A stretch of 64,000 bases of DNA from Calothrix sp. CSU_2_0. GTDB lineage: Bacteria > Cyanobacteriota > Cyanobacteriia > Cyanobacteriales > Nostocaceae. Each line of letters begins with the position of its first letter. Position 1 is the first letter of the stretch. The notes under the pieces were generated by a model. That model saw nothing but the letters and a program-made list of their open reading frames with translations. It made no database searches and was not told the DNA's origin. The stretch spans positions 28,809-92,808 of the forward strand of contig JAAUPE010000003.1 in assembly GCA_012034595.1 (NCBI GenBank). The letters are read 5' to 3'. A program made the translations under genes and the position numbers. This document shows positions 36,143 to 46,891 of this stretch, one piece after another.

Positions 36143-36616
36143 TGCTGTACTCTCATAAAATTTGCATGAACTGTTTTTGGTGCTGGTAATTGGTTAATAG
36201 CTTATAAATTGTTGAGTTTTTAATTCAAACGAAAGGAAAGATAATGAACCATTCACAACACTTAATTAGATACCAAAATAGATACCAAAATGTGAAATTC
36301 ACGAGTTCTTGAGAAGTCGGGAATTTTATTTTTTTACGTTTTTCCAAAGCCAAGGTATTGAAGCTCAAAGCAGAAGCTTTGAGAGGTTTTTCAAGTTGAC
36401 TTTAAAGATGTATAATTCTGCCATTTCTGATGCGATTCTCCTAATCCATTTAAAACCCAACTCTATGTCATGAGCGAAAATTTAGAGGTGAAAATTAAGG
36501 CTGCAATCGAAGATTGACACCCTTAAAAGAGTAGATAGAAATATTCACTATGGGAATTATATAATTCTGATTTTTCTATTTCTAACTCTCAACTCCTAAC
36601 TCCTAACTCCTAACTC
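36143..36616. other. Intergenic region ending in heptamer repeats
   Basis: No gene is visible. Bases about 36582-36617 are AACTCCT heptamers (at least four copies) adjoining the stop of the downstream minus-strand gene. The rest is AT-rich and should carry the ATPase promoter. Confidence 0.55.
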
Positions 36617-38092
36617 CTATTCGAGTGGAAAATTCGCTACCACATCGATGAGAAGGTTGATAAAAGGTGGTTTTAGATCGGAGACAATACTATTTACTTG
36701 TGTTTCCGTTACTACTTTTGTACTTACCAGTGTTTCCAGTAAATCCACTGGTAAAGATTGAGTTTGTGGCTCGATTGTTTGTGCTTGATTTTCTGGTGTA
36801 TTTAATTGTGTATTTAGTTTTGCAAGATTAGTTTGGCTTGTTGCTTGAGTTGTTTCATTTGCCGATGGAATGACTTCATCAGCTAATTCCAATAAGCTAG
36901 ACCAGTAAGATGCAGTTAACGAGCTTGGTTCATATGCGATCGCAACTGATGCAGCGTCACAATTAATTCGCACATTGGTAACCTGTGGTTCTGTTTTTAA
37001 TAACCTTTCCAGTGTTCTTGCATAAGCTCTATCCTTAGCGATGCGAGGTACGTTAAACCGAATTCGTCCCGGAATTGAATGGACAACACTGTAATTAATT
37101 TTTGCTATTTTTTTTGCTGGCTCTGTGGTCAATCCACTAGCTTTAAATACAGCATTGTTGTGATGTTCATACCCAATTTCACGGTCGATTTTACGTTCCA
37201 GAGTAGAGGCTTTTTCCACTTTCGATCCCAAATTTGCAGATGGACTATTCTTTTTTTCTGTTTCACTCTTGCCTGATATCTTTCCCGATGTTGCTGAAGA
37301 TACCGAAGAATGAGTTTTCTTTTCGCTTACCGATACTGATTTTTTCGCTTGTTTCGCTGCTTTCGACTTTTCAGTTTCCGTTGCTAAAGCTATTTGAGCA
37401 TAAGCGATAATGCGCCGCGTAATATTGGCTGTCAGCATATAAACTGGTATTGATGCTAAACCACCAATTGCCAGTCTTGATGTAACTGCTAATCCTGCAA
37501 ACAAGGGAATCAAATCTAGTCCTTGTTCTTTCCAAAATTCGGCGGATTTCCACGCTGCAAAAGGGTCTAATTTCTGTTTTTCAGAAGATTTCTCAAACTG
37601 TTTTTCAGAAGATTTCTCAAACTGTTTTTCAGAAGATTTCTCAAACTGTTTTTCAGAAGATTGTTCCGAAGCTTTTTGCTCTTTCACACCAAATTCTTTC
37701 AAGACTACCAATATTTGCGACAATGACAATAAATCACTATCAAAAGTAATTACCAAACTTTTTTTTAGTTCGTTCCAGGTAATTTGCTTAATTCCTTCTT
37801 GCTGCTGCAATATACAGCAAAACGCATCAATTGATTCTTTGATTGAGTTATGACTTAATTCCTTACTACTACCATCAGTAGCGCAGATTCTCACCCGCTC
37901 TGTTGTTGCATGAACTATTTCCAATCCAAGTTCTTGCAACTCCATTTTCAAAGCTTGCACAGTTTTTTGTGCTTCTTCTTCTTTCTTCACGCTTTGATGA
38001 TTTTCATCGCTTTGCGCCCTAATATAGATTAATTCAGGAGATATTTCTACCTGTTTATTTAATCTTTCGCGACTACTAATGGTTTTTGTCAT
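36617..38092 (-). CDS. Two-domain HMA-like protein with internal tandem repeats
   Basis: The 491-residue protein has an N-terminal HMA-like unit (about residues 50-145), and then three perfect copies of an 8-residue repeat SSEKQFEK. Two hydrophobic segments follow (LIPLFAGLAVTSRLAIGGLA, SIPVYMLTANITRRIIAYA), then a long Lys/Ser-rich linker, and a second HMA-like unit (HSIPGRIRFNVPRIAKDRAY) with the PGRxR loop in place of CxxC. It is upstream of the P-type ATPase on the same strand and shares its domain. A role as membrane partner, adaptor or regulator of that ATPase is inferred. I know no characterised homologue. Confidence 0.75.
   Translation of the reverse strand: MTKTISSRERLNKQVEISPELIYIRAQSDENHQSVKKEEEAQKTVQALKMELQELGLEIVHATTERVRICATDGSSKELSHNSIKESIDAFCCILQQQEGIKQITWNELKKSLVITFDSDLLSLSQILVVLKEFGVKEQKASEQSSEKQFEKSSEKQFEKSSEKQFEKSSEKQKLDPFAAWKSAEFWKEQGLDLIPLFAGLAVTSRLAIGGLASIPVYMLTANITRRIIAYAQIALATETEKSKAAKQAKKSVSVSEKKTHSSVSSATSGKISGKSETEKKNSPSANLGSKVEKASTLERKIDREIGYEHHNNAVFKASGLTTEPAKKIAKINYSVVHSIPGRIRFNVPRIAKDRAYARTLERLLKTEPQVTNVRINCDAASVAIAYEPSSLTASYWSSLLELADEVIPSANETTQATSQTNLAKLNTQLNTPENQAQTIEPQTQSLPVDLLETLVSTKVVTETQVNSIVSDLKPPFINLLIDVVANFPLE
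37577..37662 (-). repeat. 24-bp in-frame tandem repeat
   Basis: Three identical 24-base units (37577-37648) plus a partial fourth code for SSEKQFEK repeats in the linker of the HMA-like protein. The exact identity at nucleotide level shows recent expansion. Confidence 0.9.
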
Positions 38093-38195
38093 TTGCTTAT
38101 TTACCCGATAACCCCTTCAATTCAAAAAGGTTAACAATATATTAAATTTACACTAACATCAGGCAATTGTCATTACTCTTTAGGATTATTATCCA

Positions 38196-38741
38196 TTAAG
38201 TCTTGTTATTTTGTAGCCTCTGATACTCTTCTTCTGATACTAGCTCTTGAGTACTTTCAACCCGATCTAGAAAGACAATCCCATCGAGATGGTCGTGTTC
38301 GTGTTGAAAAATTCTGGCAACAAAATCAACAAGTTTCTGATGTTTTAATTTGCCTTTTCTATCTATATACTGAACCGTTACCCATTTGTATCGGGGTACT
38401 AACCCCCTAATACCAGGAATGCTTAAACATCCTTCCCAATCTTTGATAATTTTTGGTGAATGGTCAATGATTTTAGGATTAATCATTGCTGTTGGTTCCA
38501 TGTCAGGAGCCTTCGGATATCGAGGGTTTGGACGAGAAGCCACGATAAACAAACGCTGTGATTCTGCAACCTGTGGGGCTGCAATTCCGACTCCATTTGC
38601 GTTTATGACTGTTGTGATTAAATCATCGATTAGCTTTTGAATCTGCTTATCTTCAATATTTTCAATTAAAGATGCCGATTGCCGTAAAATTGGATTACCT
38701 AACTTAATAATTGATAATGATTTACTAATTTTCTCGCTCAT
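38196..38741 (-). CDS. def: Peptide deformylase
   Basis: This metalloenzyme removes the formyl group from the N-terminal methionine of new proteins. The 181-residue protein has all three motifs: GVGIAAPQV (residues 50-58), EGCLSIPG with metal ligand Cys105, and FQHEHDHLDG with ligands His147 and His151 and catalytic Glu148. The length is normal. The gene stands alone, without the usual fmt neighbour. Confidence 0.95.
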   Translation of the reverse strand: MSEKISKSLSIIKLGNPILRQSASLIENIEDKQIQKLIDDLITTVINANGVGIAAPQVAESQRLFIVASRPNPRYPKAPDMEPTAMINPKIIDHSPKIIKDWEGCLSIPGIRGLVPRYKWVTVQYIDRKGKLKHQKLVDFVARIFQHEHDHLDGIVFLDRVESTQELVSEEEYQRLQNNKT

Positions 38742-39189
38742 TTTACTGGTTAATCTTAGAAAATATCTTGAATGGGTTGATGTATCTTTAGTTATAGTTT
38801 TTCGTTACAAAATTTTATATTTTTTGGAGTTAGGGCAATGATAAACAAAAGTTGATGATTATAACGGTATTCATAGTATTTTATCTATACCCATCAAATT
38901 TAATTGATGAATTTAATTAGACATGGATGAAACGAATTTAATTTGTATGAAATAAGGCTGGTGGAAGTATTTTATTTGAGAGATTGTTAAGATTCTGACA
39001 GATGGGATTGGGAAAATTAGAATATTTTGTTGTTAGCGATAGTTTCCCAGAAAGTGTATGGCGCGATCGCAATTTATTTTATCAATTGTCATTTAATTTT
39101 CAAAGTCAATATAAATTTAGAGACGCGATGAACCGCGTCTCTGGCGATAATGTATTTGAAAATTAGGAATTAACAACTAAAGTTAAAAA
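38742..39189. other. Intergenic region with palindrome
   Basis: No gene is visible. An inverted repeat AGAGACGCGATGAACCGCGTCTCT at about 39119-39142 lies just downstream of the HtrA gene and may terminate its transcript. It belongs to the GC-rich palindromes scattered through the window (compare 13079). Confidence 0.5.
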
Positions 39190-40446
39190 TTAACTGGGCT
39201 TTTGGACTGGGAAAGCAGCAGGGCTAACGGCAATTTGAACAACTTGACCGTTGCGCTGGACTTGTAATTGTAATGGGATTCCTATCTTACTACTTTCTAC
39301 AAGTTTTTGCACATCTTCAATTTTATTAACAGGTTGGCTGCTGATACTCTGAATAATATCGCCAGCCTTGAGTCCAGCAGTAGCAGCAGGAGAACGGGAG
39401 ACAACATCGATTAATAAAACCCCTTTGTCGGTAGCTAAATTAATGCCTAACCTAGTTTGGACGCGATCGCGAATTTCCGGTGTCAGCGTCACCATTTGAA
39501 TACCCAAATAGGGATGATCGACACGACCTTTTGTGATAAGTTGTTGGGCGATACGTTGTGCTGTATTAATGGGTATGGCAAACCCTAAACCTTGGGCACC
39601 TTTAATAATTGCCGTATTCATGCCAATTACTTCACCACGGGCATTTAGCAACGGTCCACCCGAATTCCCAGGGTTAATTGCCGCATCAGTTTGGATATAA
39701 TCAACACGCTTGTCGGTTGCGCCAATATCGCTGCTAGAACGCCCTGTAGCGCTAAGTATTCCCGATGTCACCGTATTATTTAACCCCAAGGGATTACCAA
39801 TCGCGATGACCGCTTCTCCTGGCTGTAGTGTCTCAGAATTGCCTAATGCCACAGTCGGGAGATTACTGGTATCAATTTGGATAACAGCAACATCTGTTAC
39901 TTGGTCTTCACCCATTACCTTACCTTTGATGGTGCGTCCGTCTTTGAGGGTGACGGTAACAGAGTCAGCACCATCGACAACGTGGGAATTTGTCAAGATT
40001 TGACCATTAGAATTAATAATAAACCCCGAACCGCTACCGCGCTCCACACGTTGACGGGGTTCCGGTGTGCGATCGCCAAAAAACCTGCGAATAAGTGGAT
40101 CTTCAGAATCATCTGGGGATTGGGAAATAGTTCGTGATGAGTCGATGCGAACCACCGCAGGACCAACTTTCTGGACAACACCAACAACAAAATTGGGGTC
40201 ACCTCCCGATGTAGAGATTATTGCCGGAGGGGCTGCTATTTGCGGGTTTATAGCTTGCGGTGGTGTTGTTGCCACTGGAACATTTGATTTGTTCGTATTT
40301 AGACTATTTGCCAGTTGTTGACAGCCACTTAAGGAAGCCAAAGTCGCACCACCAAGCAATATCAGCTTAAGTTTCTGGCTAATTCGTTTAAAAAAAGCAT
40401 TTGTATAAATATATTTCAGTGTAGTATTACATTCTGCTGATTTCAT
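39190..40446 (-). CDS. HtrA/Deg-type trypsin-like serine protease with PDZ domain
   Basis: The 418-residue protein is an envelope quality-control protease of the HtrA/HhoA/HhoB group. The catalytic triad is His155 ([10 protein letters not shown]), Asp185 (VTDVAVIQ) and Ser262 ([10 protein letters not shown]), with one PDZ domain at about 305-405. The N-terminus carries a hydrophobic signal with a lipobox-like LSGC ending at Cys42, so it may be lipid-anchored. AGAGG lies six bases upstream of the start. It is divergent from dnaA. Which of the three cyanobacterial paralogues it corresponds to cannot be settled from one sequence. Confidence 0.92.
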   Translation of the reverse strand: MKSAECNTTLKYIYTNAFFKRISQKLKLILLGGATLASLSGCQQLANSLNTNKSNVPVATTPPQAINPQIAAPPAIISTSGGDPNFVVGVVQKVGPAVVRIDSSRTISQSPDDSEDPLIRRFFGDRTPEPRQRVERGSGSGFIINSNGQILTNSHVVDGADSVTVTLKDGRTIKGKVMGEDQVTDVAVIQIDTSNLPTVALGNSETLQPGEAVIAIGNPLGLNNTVTSGILSATGRSSSDIGATDKRVDYIQTDAAINPGNSGGPLLNARGEVIGMNTAIIKGAQGLGFAIPINTAQRIAQQLITKGRVDHPYLGIQMVTLTPEIRDRVQTRLGINLATDKGVLLIDVVSRSPAATAGLKAGDIIQSISSQPVNKIEDVQKLVESSKIGIPLQLQVQRNGQVVQIAVSPAAFPVQKPS

Positions 40447-40739
40447 ATAACCTCTCGGTAAGTGCCAACTTGTTATTTACTTCTTCGTGGGAATTACTAG
40501 TGGTAGGATATTGCCTACATAGCAGACTCCTGTGAAAGATTACAACCCAAAAACAGGTTTTGGTCTAGATCGTAGTTTGCTTTTATGAAGCAATTGTTAT
40601 TGATTAATTTTGGATCCCTATATGGGTAAAATCTTGCCAACTCCGCGAGCAGCAAGCTGCGATCGCGAATTGCCAATTGCAAATTACCCTGACTCCTTTT
40701 TTACTTTTATTTTGACAACTAGCAGCAAAGGTGGTAGGC

Positions 40740-42128
40740 ATGGAAATCCCCATAGACAGGCTGTGGAGCCAAGTACTAGAGCGCTTGCAGCTAGAATTAT
40801 CGCGTCCCACTTTTGAAACTTGGATTAAAACCGCAAGTGCTGAACGGTTGGAAGCTAACTGTCTAGTAATCCGTACACCCAACCCGTTTGCCCGGAATTG
40901 GTTGCAAAAGTACTACATTAGAACAATTGCCAATGTCGTTCAAGATATCGCAGGTCATCCTCTTGAAATTTACATTACTGTTGCCGGAGATGACGAAGAT
41001 TCGGAGTTGGAAGAAAAACAAGCTGCTTGGGAATTAGAAGCTCCCACTACTATGACGGAATTTATTCCGAAGAATAGCCCCAAAGCTAGCCCAAAAACTA
41101 ATGATTTAAATCCAAGGTATGTATTTTCCCGCTTTGTTGTTGGTGTCAATAGTCGCATGGCTCACGCTGCCTCACTCGCTGTTGCCGAATCTCCTGGACG
41201 GGAGTTCAATCCTTTGTTTTTGTGTGGGGGTGTAGGTTTGGGAAAGACACATTTAATGCAAGCGATTGGTAATTACCGTTTGGATATTAATCCCGACTCC
41301 AAAATTTTCTATGTTTCCACCGAAAAATTTATCAATGATTTCATCACGGCTATTAGTAAAGGTATGCAAAGTTTCCGGGAGCATTACCGTACAGCTGATG
41401 TACTTTTAGTTGACGATATTCAATTTATTGAAGGGAAAGAAGGTTTTCAGGAGGAATTTTTTCACACCTTTAATACTTTACACGAAGCCGGAAAACAGGT
41501 TGTAATTGCATCTGACCGTTTACCTAAGCAAATTCCCCAACTCCAAGAAAGATTGTGTTCGCGTTTTTCGATGGGATTAATTGCTGATATCCAAACACCA
41601 GATTTAGAAACACGGATGGCAATTTTACAGAAGAAAGCTGAGTATGAAAATATCCGTTTGCCCAGGGATGTAATTGAGTATATTGCATCAAACTATACTT
41701 CCAATATTCGTGAACTCGAAGGGGCATTGATTAGAGCTTTAGCCTATATTTCGATTTGGAGTTTGCCAATGACAGTGGAAAATATTACACCAGTTTTAGA
41801 GCTTCCTATCGATAAAATTGCTGCAACTCCGGAGGCAATTATGACAATTATTACTGATGCTTTCAAAGTCTCCTACGAAGAGTTAAGGAGTGCTTCCCGA
41901 CGAAAGGAGATTAGTTGGGCAAGGCAAATTGGCATGTATTTAATGCGGCAATATACCAAATTGAGTTTACCTAGAATTGGCGAAGAATTTGGTGGCAAAG
42001 ACCACACTACAGTTCTCTACAGTTGTGACAAAATTGCTCAACTCCGCGAAACTGACAAAGAGGTAGCAAAAACCTTACAACAATTGTGCGATCGCATTCA
42101 AATAAACTCTCCCAAGCGTAATTCATAA
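40740..42128 (+). CDS. dnaA: Chromosomal replication initiator DnaA
   Basis: DnaA binds DnaA boxes and melts the origin. The 462-residue protein has the N-terminal oligomerisation domain ([20 protein letters not shown]), a short linker, an AAA+ domain with Walker [12 protein letters not shown] and Walker [13 protein letters not shown], and the C-terminal box-binding domain with signature [15 protein letters not shown]. The start is ATG 40740, with AAAGGTGG upstream; an in-frame GTG at 40731 is within that site. Seven exact DnaA boxes follow in the gap before dnaN. Confidence 0.97.
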   Translation: MEIPIDRLWSQVLERLQLELSRPTFETWIKTASAERLEANCLVIRTPNPFARNWLQKYYIRTIANVVQDIAGHPLEIYITVAGDDEDSELEEKQAAWELEAPTTMTEFIPKNSPKASPKTNDLNPRYVFSRFVVGVNSRMAHAASLAVAESPGREFNPLFLCGGVGLGKTHLMQAIGNYRLDINPDSKIFYVSTEKFINDFITAISKGMQSFREHYRTADVLLVDDIQFIEGKEGFQEEFFHTFNTLHEAGKQVVIASDRLPKQIPQLQERLCSRFSMGLIADIQTPDLETRMAILQKKAEYENIRLPRDVIEYIASNYTSNIRELEGALIRALAYISIWSLPMTVENITPVLELPIDKIAATPEAIMTIITDAFKVSYEELRSASRRKEISWARQIGMYLMRQYTKLSLPRIGEEFGGKDHTTVLYSCDKIAQLRETDKEVAKTLQQLCDRIQINSPKRNS

Positions 42129-42185
42129 TTCTCACCCCTGATTGTACAGACGACCCACCGGGTCGTCTCTATCTAACATAAATCT

Positions 42186-42400
42186 TACCTGTGGAAAATC
42201 AGATATTACTGTGGAAAACTCGCGGCAAAACTGTGGAAAACTTGATAAGAACCGTGGGATAATCAATCAATAAGTATATTTACTCTGTGGAAAATTTCCG
42301 AAGTTTTTCCACAGGTTTTCCACAATTTGCGATTTAATTGTAATTTAGTTAACTAACATTTACCGAACTTAATGATAGTTTTCCACAACTTCCACAATGG
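42186..42400. other. oriC: Probable replication origin (oriC) with seven exact DnaA boxes
   Basis: The dnaA-dnaN gap contains TTTTCCACA or its complement TGTGGAAAA at 42190, 42210, 42232, 42286 (all complement orientation), then 42305, 42316 and 42379 (forward). A further near match, CTTCCACA, follows at 42389. The boxes form two opposed groups around an AT-rich section. This box density is far above chance and the location between dnaA and dnaN is a standard origin site. Confidence 0.85.
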
Positions 42401-42543
42401 TTAGTAAAAAATGGGGCATAGAAAATAAAACAATCAAACAGTTGTATATTGAAGTGCCTAATACTTGATTACCAATGTAGTATGCCCCATACCCCATACC
42501 CATGCTCAATACCCAATACCCAAATATTGAATAACAAAGAATT

Positions 42544-43704
42544 ATGAAAATAGTTTGTACCCAAAGCGACCTAAACACCAATCTTTCTTTTACAAGTCGT
42601 GCAGTTCCTTCACGTCCAACACATCCAGTACTAGCGAATGTTTTGCTAGTTGCCGATGCTGATAGCAATCAAGTTAGTCTAACAGCCTTCGATTTGAGTT
42701 TAGGTATTCGCACTAGTTTCAGTGCTGAGGTTTTGCAAAGTGGAATCATTGCTCTTCCAGCCAAATTGCTCAATGATATTACCTCACGTTTGCCAGAAGG
42801 GGAAATTACCCTAGAGGATGAATCTACCGCAGCGAACGAAACCGGAGAAGGTATAGTTGTCACTCTGACACCAACAAGCGGACAATATAAGGTGCGGGCA
42901 ATGGGGGGTGAAGAGTTTCCCGAATTGCCTGTAGTAGAAGATAATCAGCCAATTAAGTTAACAGCAGCAACACTCATCGAAGGGTTGCGAGGTACATTAT
43001 TTGCGACTAGCGGAGATGAAACCAAACAAGTGCTGACGGGAGTGCATTTAAAACTTTTGCCAGACACTTTAGAGTTTGCAGCTACAGATGGACATCGTTT
43101 AGCAGTTGTAGAAACAGATAGTCATAATATCGAAACAAGTACAGAAGAGCAATTAGAGGTGACAGTACCAGCGAGAGCATTACGGGAACTCGAACGGATG
43201 TTAGCACATAGCGCCGATACAGAAGAAGCGATCGCACTATATTTCGATCGGGGACAAGTTGTATTCGAGTGGAAAAACCAGCGTTTAACAAGTCGTACTC
43301 TCGACGGACAATATCCAGCTTATCGTCAGTTAATCCCTCGACAGTTTCAGCGTGAGTTGACGTTAGATCGAAAACAGTTTTTGAGTACGATGGAGAGAAT
43401 TGCCGTTTTAGCTGACCAAAAAAATAATATTGTCAAAGTCAGTATTGATAGCGAAGCGCAAGAAATTACCTTATCAGTGGAAGCGCAAGATATTGGTAGT
43501 GCAGTGGAATCAATGCCAGCACAAATATCGGGAGAAAATATCGATATTGCTTTTAATGTCAAATATTTGATGGAAGGTTTAAAGGCATTACCAGCATCGG
43601 AGATTTTAATGCAATTAAATTCTAATTTAACTCCAGTAATTTTTACTCCGCTTGGTGGAGTGAAGATGACATATTTAGCAATGCCAGTGCAATTGAGAAA
43701 TTAA
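42544..43704 (+). CDS. dnaN: DNA polymerase III beta subunit (sliding clamp)
   Basis: The 386-residue protein is the ring-shaped processivity clamp of the replisome. It opens with MKIVCTQSDLNTNLSFTSRA, has the expected three-domain length, and contains family stretches such as FAATDGHRLAVVE, VTVPARALRELERML and YLMEGLKALPASEI. The ending (MPVQLRN) is close to the canonical MPMRL. It follows dnaA and the DnaA-box cluster on the same strand. Confidence 0.96.
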   Translation: MKIVCTQSDLNTNLSFTSRAVPSRPTHPVLANVLLVADADSNQVSLTAFDLSLGIRTSFSAEVLQSGIIALPAKLLNDITSRLPEGEITLEDESTAANETGEGIVVTLTPTSGQYKVRAMGGEEFPELPVVEDNQPIKLTAATLIEGLRGTLFATSGDETKQVLTGVHLKLLPDTLEFAATDGHRLAVVETDSHNIETSTEEQLEVTVPARALRELERMLAHSADTEEAIALYFDRGQVVFEWKNQRLTSRTLDGQYPAYRQLIPRQFQRELTLDRKQFLSTMERIAVLADQKNNIVKVSIDSEAQEITLSVEAQDIGSAVESMPAQISGENIDIAFNVKYLMEGLKALPASEILMQLNSNLTPVIFTPLGGVKMTYLAMPVQLRN

Positions 43705-43711
43705 GTTTTAT

Positions 43712-43855
43712 TGGGGATTGGGGATTGGGGATTAGGCAATTCGCACTTTTCTAATTCCTAACCCCTAATTCCTAATTCCTAACTCCTAACTCCTAACTCC
43801 TAACTCCTAACCCCTAATTCCTAACTCCTAACTCCTAACTCCTAACTCCTGACTA
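43712..43855. repeat. Large STRR heptamer array downstream of dnaN
   Basis: GGGGATT units (about 43714-43734) are followed by some fourteen AACTCCT/AACCCCT/AATTCCT heptamers that run into the stop codon of the convergent histidine kinase gene. It is the longest such array in the window. Confidence 0.85.
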
Positions 43856-46637
43856 TTTGTATTGGTATCTCAATGAAAAATTCCGTACCTTGACCTTTTT
43901 GAGAATGACATTTAAAAATACCACCATGTTTCTCAACTACTATTTGGTAGCTAATCGATAAACCTAAACCAGTACCTTTTCCAACTGTTTTGGTGGTGAA
44001 AAATGGGTCAAAAATATTATTAATAATTTCTTCTGGTATTCCCAAACCATTATCAGAAATGCGAATGGAAACACTAGGCTTTAGATTAGGTAATTGACTA
44101 ATACTGGTTTGAATTCTAATTTGACTAATATGAGTTTCCGAATCTTTTTCTCTACGTTCTTCTACAGCATCAATCGCATTACTCAGCACATTCATAAATA
44201 CCTGATTTAATTGTCCTGCATAGCATTCAACTTCAGGTAAATTATTATATTCTTTAATTATTTGAATAGCTGGACTTTCAGGTTTTGCTTTTAAACGATG
44301 TTGCAAAATCACCAGCGTGCTATCAATTCCCTCATGGATATCGACAGGCTTAATTTCTGCTTGGTCAAGTCTGGAAAAATTACGCAAAGATAAAACTATC
44401 TGACGGATACGTTCAGTTCCTACCTTGATAGAAGAAAGCATGTTTGGTAAATCTTCAATAAGAAAGTCTAAATCAATTTCCTCAGCACGTTCGGTAATTT
44501 CTGGTGCAAGATTTAGACTATTTTGCTGATACAAATATAAGATACTTAGTAAATCTTCTGAATATTGGCTAATATGCTTAATATTACCATAGATAAAATT
44601 TACAGGATTATTGATTTCATGAGCTATTCCAGCCACTAATTGACCTAAACTTGACATTTTCTCAGTTTGAATTAACTGAGTTTGTGTTTGTTGTAACTCT
44701 CGTAATGCTTTTGATATTGTTTCGGCTTGATTTTGAGTTCTTGCAAGTAAATCAGCTTGTTCGATTGCTACTGATAATTGTGCCGAAATTTGAGTTGCAA
44801 ACTGAATCTCTGAAGCTTGCCAATCACGAGGTTGGTTACATTGATGAATACATAATAAACCCCAAAGGACATCACCTTTAAGAATTGGAGCAACTAATGT
44901 AGATTGAATTGCAAATTGTGCAAGAACATCAATAAAGCATTGTTCTAAACCAGCTTCATAAATGTTAGAAATTACATTTACTCTTCCATATCTATATTTG
45001 GTTGCATATATTTCCCCAAAACAATGATCGTGAATTTTAATTGCTAGTGCTGAAGGTATTCCTGGTGTGACATCTTCAGCAATAAATTCGCCTTCATTAT
45101 ATTGTGATTCTGGATAAAAATAATATACACCAACGCGATCGGCTTTAAGTACCCGACGTACTTCTGCTGACATTGTAGTAAAAATAGTCTCAACGTTAAG
45201 CGATTCACGCATTTTAGTAACAACATCAAATAGAATTTGTTGTTGTTCATTAGCTTGTTGTAGCGATTCTGTACGCTGTATAACTTGAGTTTCTAATTTA
45301 TTATTTGCAGCATGTACTTGTCGATATAAATTATGTTCATGAATTGCCGTTGCAAATTGACTTGCTAATTCCTGTGCTAGTTCTATTTCTTCGACTGTCC
45401 ACTTGCGAATATGAGCTTGTTTTGACTCTTTCCATACCTGAAAAGATTGACGAGGATATAACTGTCTGACATCAACCTCAAATTGTCCAGCCCAAAGTTT
45501 CTCTATATCTTGAGTATCGCGAAAAATACTTATATATCCTAATAATTCTTGTCTATATGAAAGTGTTATAAATAAAATGCTACGAATTGATGTTGGTTGA
45601 AATGCAACTTGTAAATTACGCAATTTTGGGGTTTGATAAATATCGGAAATTGCCCAAACTGTAAGCTCATTATTTTTAGATTTATTATTTTTAAGTTGAT
45701 TACTTTGGCTATCTTCACTATTTTGATAATATTCTTCCCAAACAGCATATTGTTCGATCAAACTGTATTTTGCCGTCTCTGGGATGATGGGCTGTTTTCC
45801 ACAAGTATAAACTTTGAGGTATTCGCTATTAATTTTCAGACATTCTGCAAAAGCTTCAGGTATTTTGCTATCTTCATTCTTGAGGCAAAGTCTACCCCCA
45901 GAACCACCAAAAGCTTTTACAGTTTCTTCTAAAGCTACTTGTAACTCTAAATCAGGTAACAAACGTAGTAAATTACCAATTTGATTAATAACAGTCTGCC
46001 GTTGCCCTTGTGCGCGTACTTTGACTAATATGGTATTTTGCGCGATCGCAATTGAAAGCAAGTTAACCACCATCTGTATCGCTTCGATTTCATCCTCCGA
46101 AAACTCCCTGGCTTCCGAATGATGTAACACCAATAATCCCCACAGTTCATCGTGGTACATTAGTGGCATTACCAACGAAGATTTAACACCCATCGCTGTC
46201 AAATATTCCATATGGCAAAGATCGAGTTTACGGGAAGAAAAATCTTCTGCTACAACTTCCGTATCACCGTCATTGTTAATTTGAAACAAGCGACTTTGAG
46301 CAATTTGCTGAGTCTCAACGTTTACAACAGAACGTACTCTAGACTTTATAAACAATTCACGGGCATAATCAGGAATATCATCTGCGGGAAAATTCAAACC
46401 TATTAATGATGGTAATTTATCCTCTTCTCGCGATTCGGCAACGACTTCACCACTTCCATCTGCACGAAACTGATAAATCATCGCCCGGTTAACACTTGTA
46501 AACTTTTGTAACTCGGATGATGTCGTTTTGAGAATATCTTCCAACTCCAATAATCGCCGAATGCGATCGCTAATGCAATCTAATAAATTTCTTCCTTTGA
46601 GACTTACATTCAAATTTTGCTTATTTACTACAGTCAT
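43842..46637 (-). CDS. Multi-GAF sensor histidine kinase with two candidate bilin-binding domains
   Basis: The 931-residue soluble kinase has three GAF domains, a coiled coil, and a HisKA/HATPase core. GAF1 (about 20-205) is phytochrome-like, with [12 protein letters not shown] and Cys141-His142 in [12 protein letters not shown], the position of the phytochrome chromophore Cys. GAF2 (about 210-440) lacks such a Cys. GAF3 (about 465-630) has both a DXCF motif (DHCF, 537-540) and a canonical-position Cys567 ([13 protein letters not shown]), as in dual-cysteine cyanobacteriochromes. The kinase part has the phospho-His673 ([13 protein letters not shown]), N-box NVLSNAIDA and G-boxes ([16 protein letters not shown]). 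No response regulator gene is adjacent. A light-sensing role is inferred from the cysteines. Confidence 0.88.
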   Translation of the reverse strand: MTVVNKQNLNVSLKGRNLLDCISDRIRRLLELEDILKTTSSELQKFTSVNRAMIYQFRADGSGEVVAESREEDKLPSLIGLNFPADDIPDYARELFIKSRVRSVVNVETQQIAQSRLFQINNDGDTEVVAEDFSSRKLDLCHMEYLTAMGVKSSLVMPLMYHDELWGLLVLHHSEAREFSEDEIEAIQMVVNLLSIAIAQNTILVKVRAQGQRQTVINQIGNLLRLLPDLELQVALEETVKAFGGSGGRLCLKNEDSKIPEAFAECLKINSEYLKVYTCGKQPIIPETAKYSLIEQYAVWEEYYQNSEDSQSNQLKNNKSKNNELTVWAISDIYQTPKLRNLQVAFQPTSIRSILFITLSYRQELLGYISIFRDTQDIEKLWAGQFEVDVRQLYPRQSFQVWKESKQAHIRKWTVEEIELAQELASQFATAIHEHNLYRQVHAANNKLETQVIQRTESLQQANEQQQILFDVVTKMRESLNVETIFTTMSAEVRRVLKADRVGVYYFYPESQYNEGEFIAEDVTPGIPSALAIKIHDHCFGEIYATKYRYGRVNVISNIYEAGLEQCFIDVLAQFAIQSTLVAPILKGDVLWGLLCIHQCNQPRDWQASEIQFATQISAQLSVAIEQADLLARTQNQAETISKALRELQQTQTQLIQTEKMSSLGQLVAGIAHEINNPVNFIYGNIKHISQYSEDLLSILYLYQQNSLNLAPEITERAEEIDLDFLIEDLPNMLSSIKVGTERIRQIVLSLRNFSRLDQAEIKPVDIHEGIDSTLVILQHRLKAKPESPAIQIIKEYNNLPEVECYAGQLNQVFMNVLSNAIDAVEERREKDSETHISQIRIQTSISQLPNLKPSVSIRISDNGLGIPEEIINNIFDPFFTTKTVGKGTGLGLSISYQIVVEKHGGIFKCHSQKGQGTEFFIEIPIQIVRS

Positions 46638-46891
46638 TATTTATATTATTTTTTTAATATTTGTTGACATAAATTACAGGAGCATATTTTGAATTTTCTG
46701 ACTAATATATTGCATTTGTCTTCAGTGTAAATACGGTGATTAAGAAATAATTAATATTGAAATTTTGCTAAAATTCTAGTAAGATTTTAGCTATAATTCT
46801 TAGTCTCAATATAGTTAATCCCACAGAAAAATGCATGAGTACAGCATCACCATACCCACACATCTGAATTGCCGTTAAATCATCAAAAATA

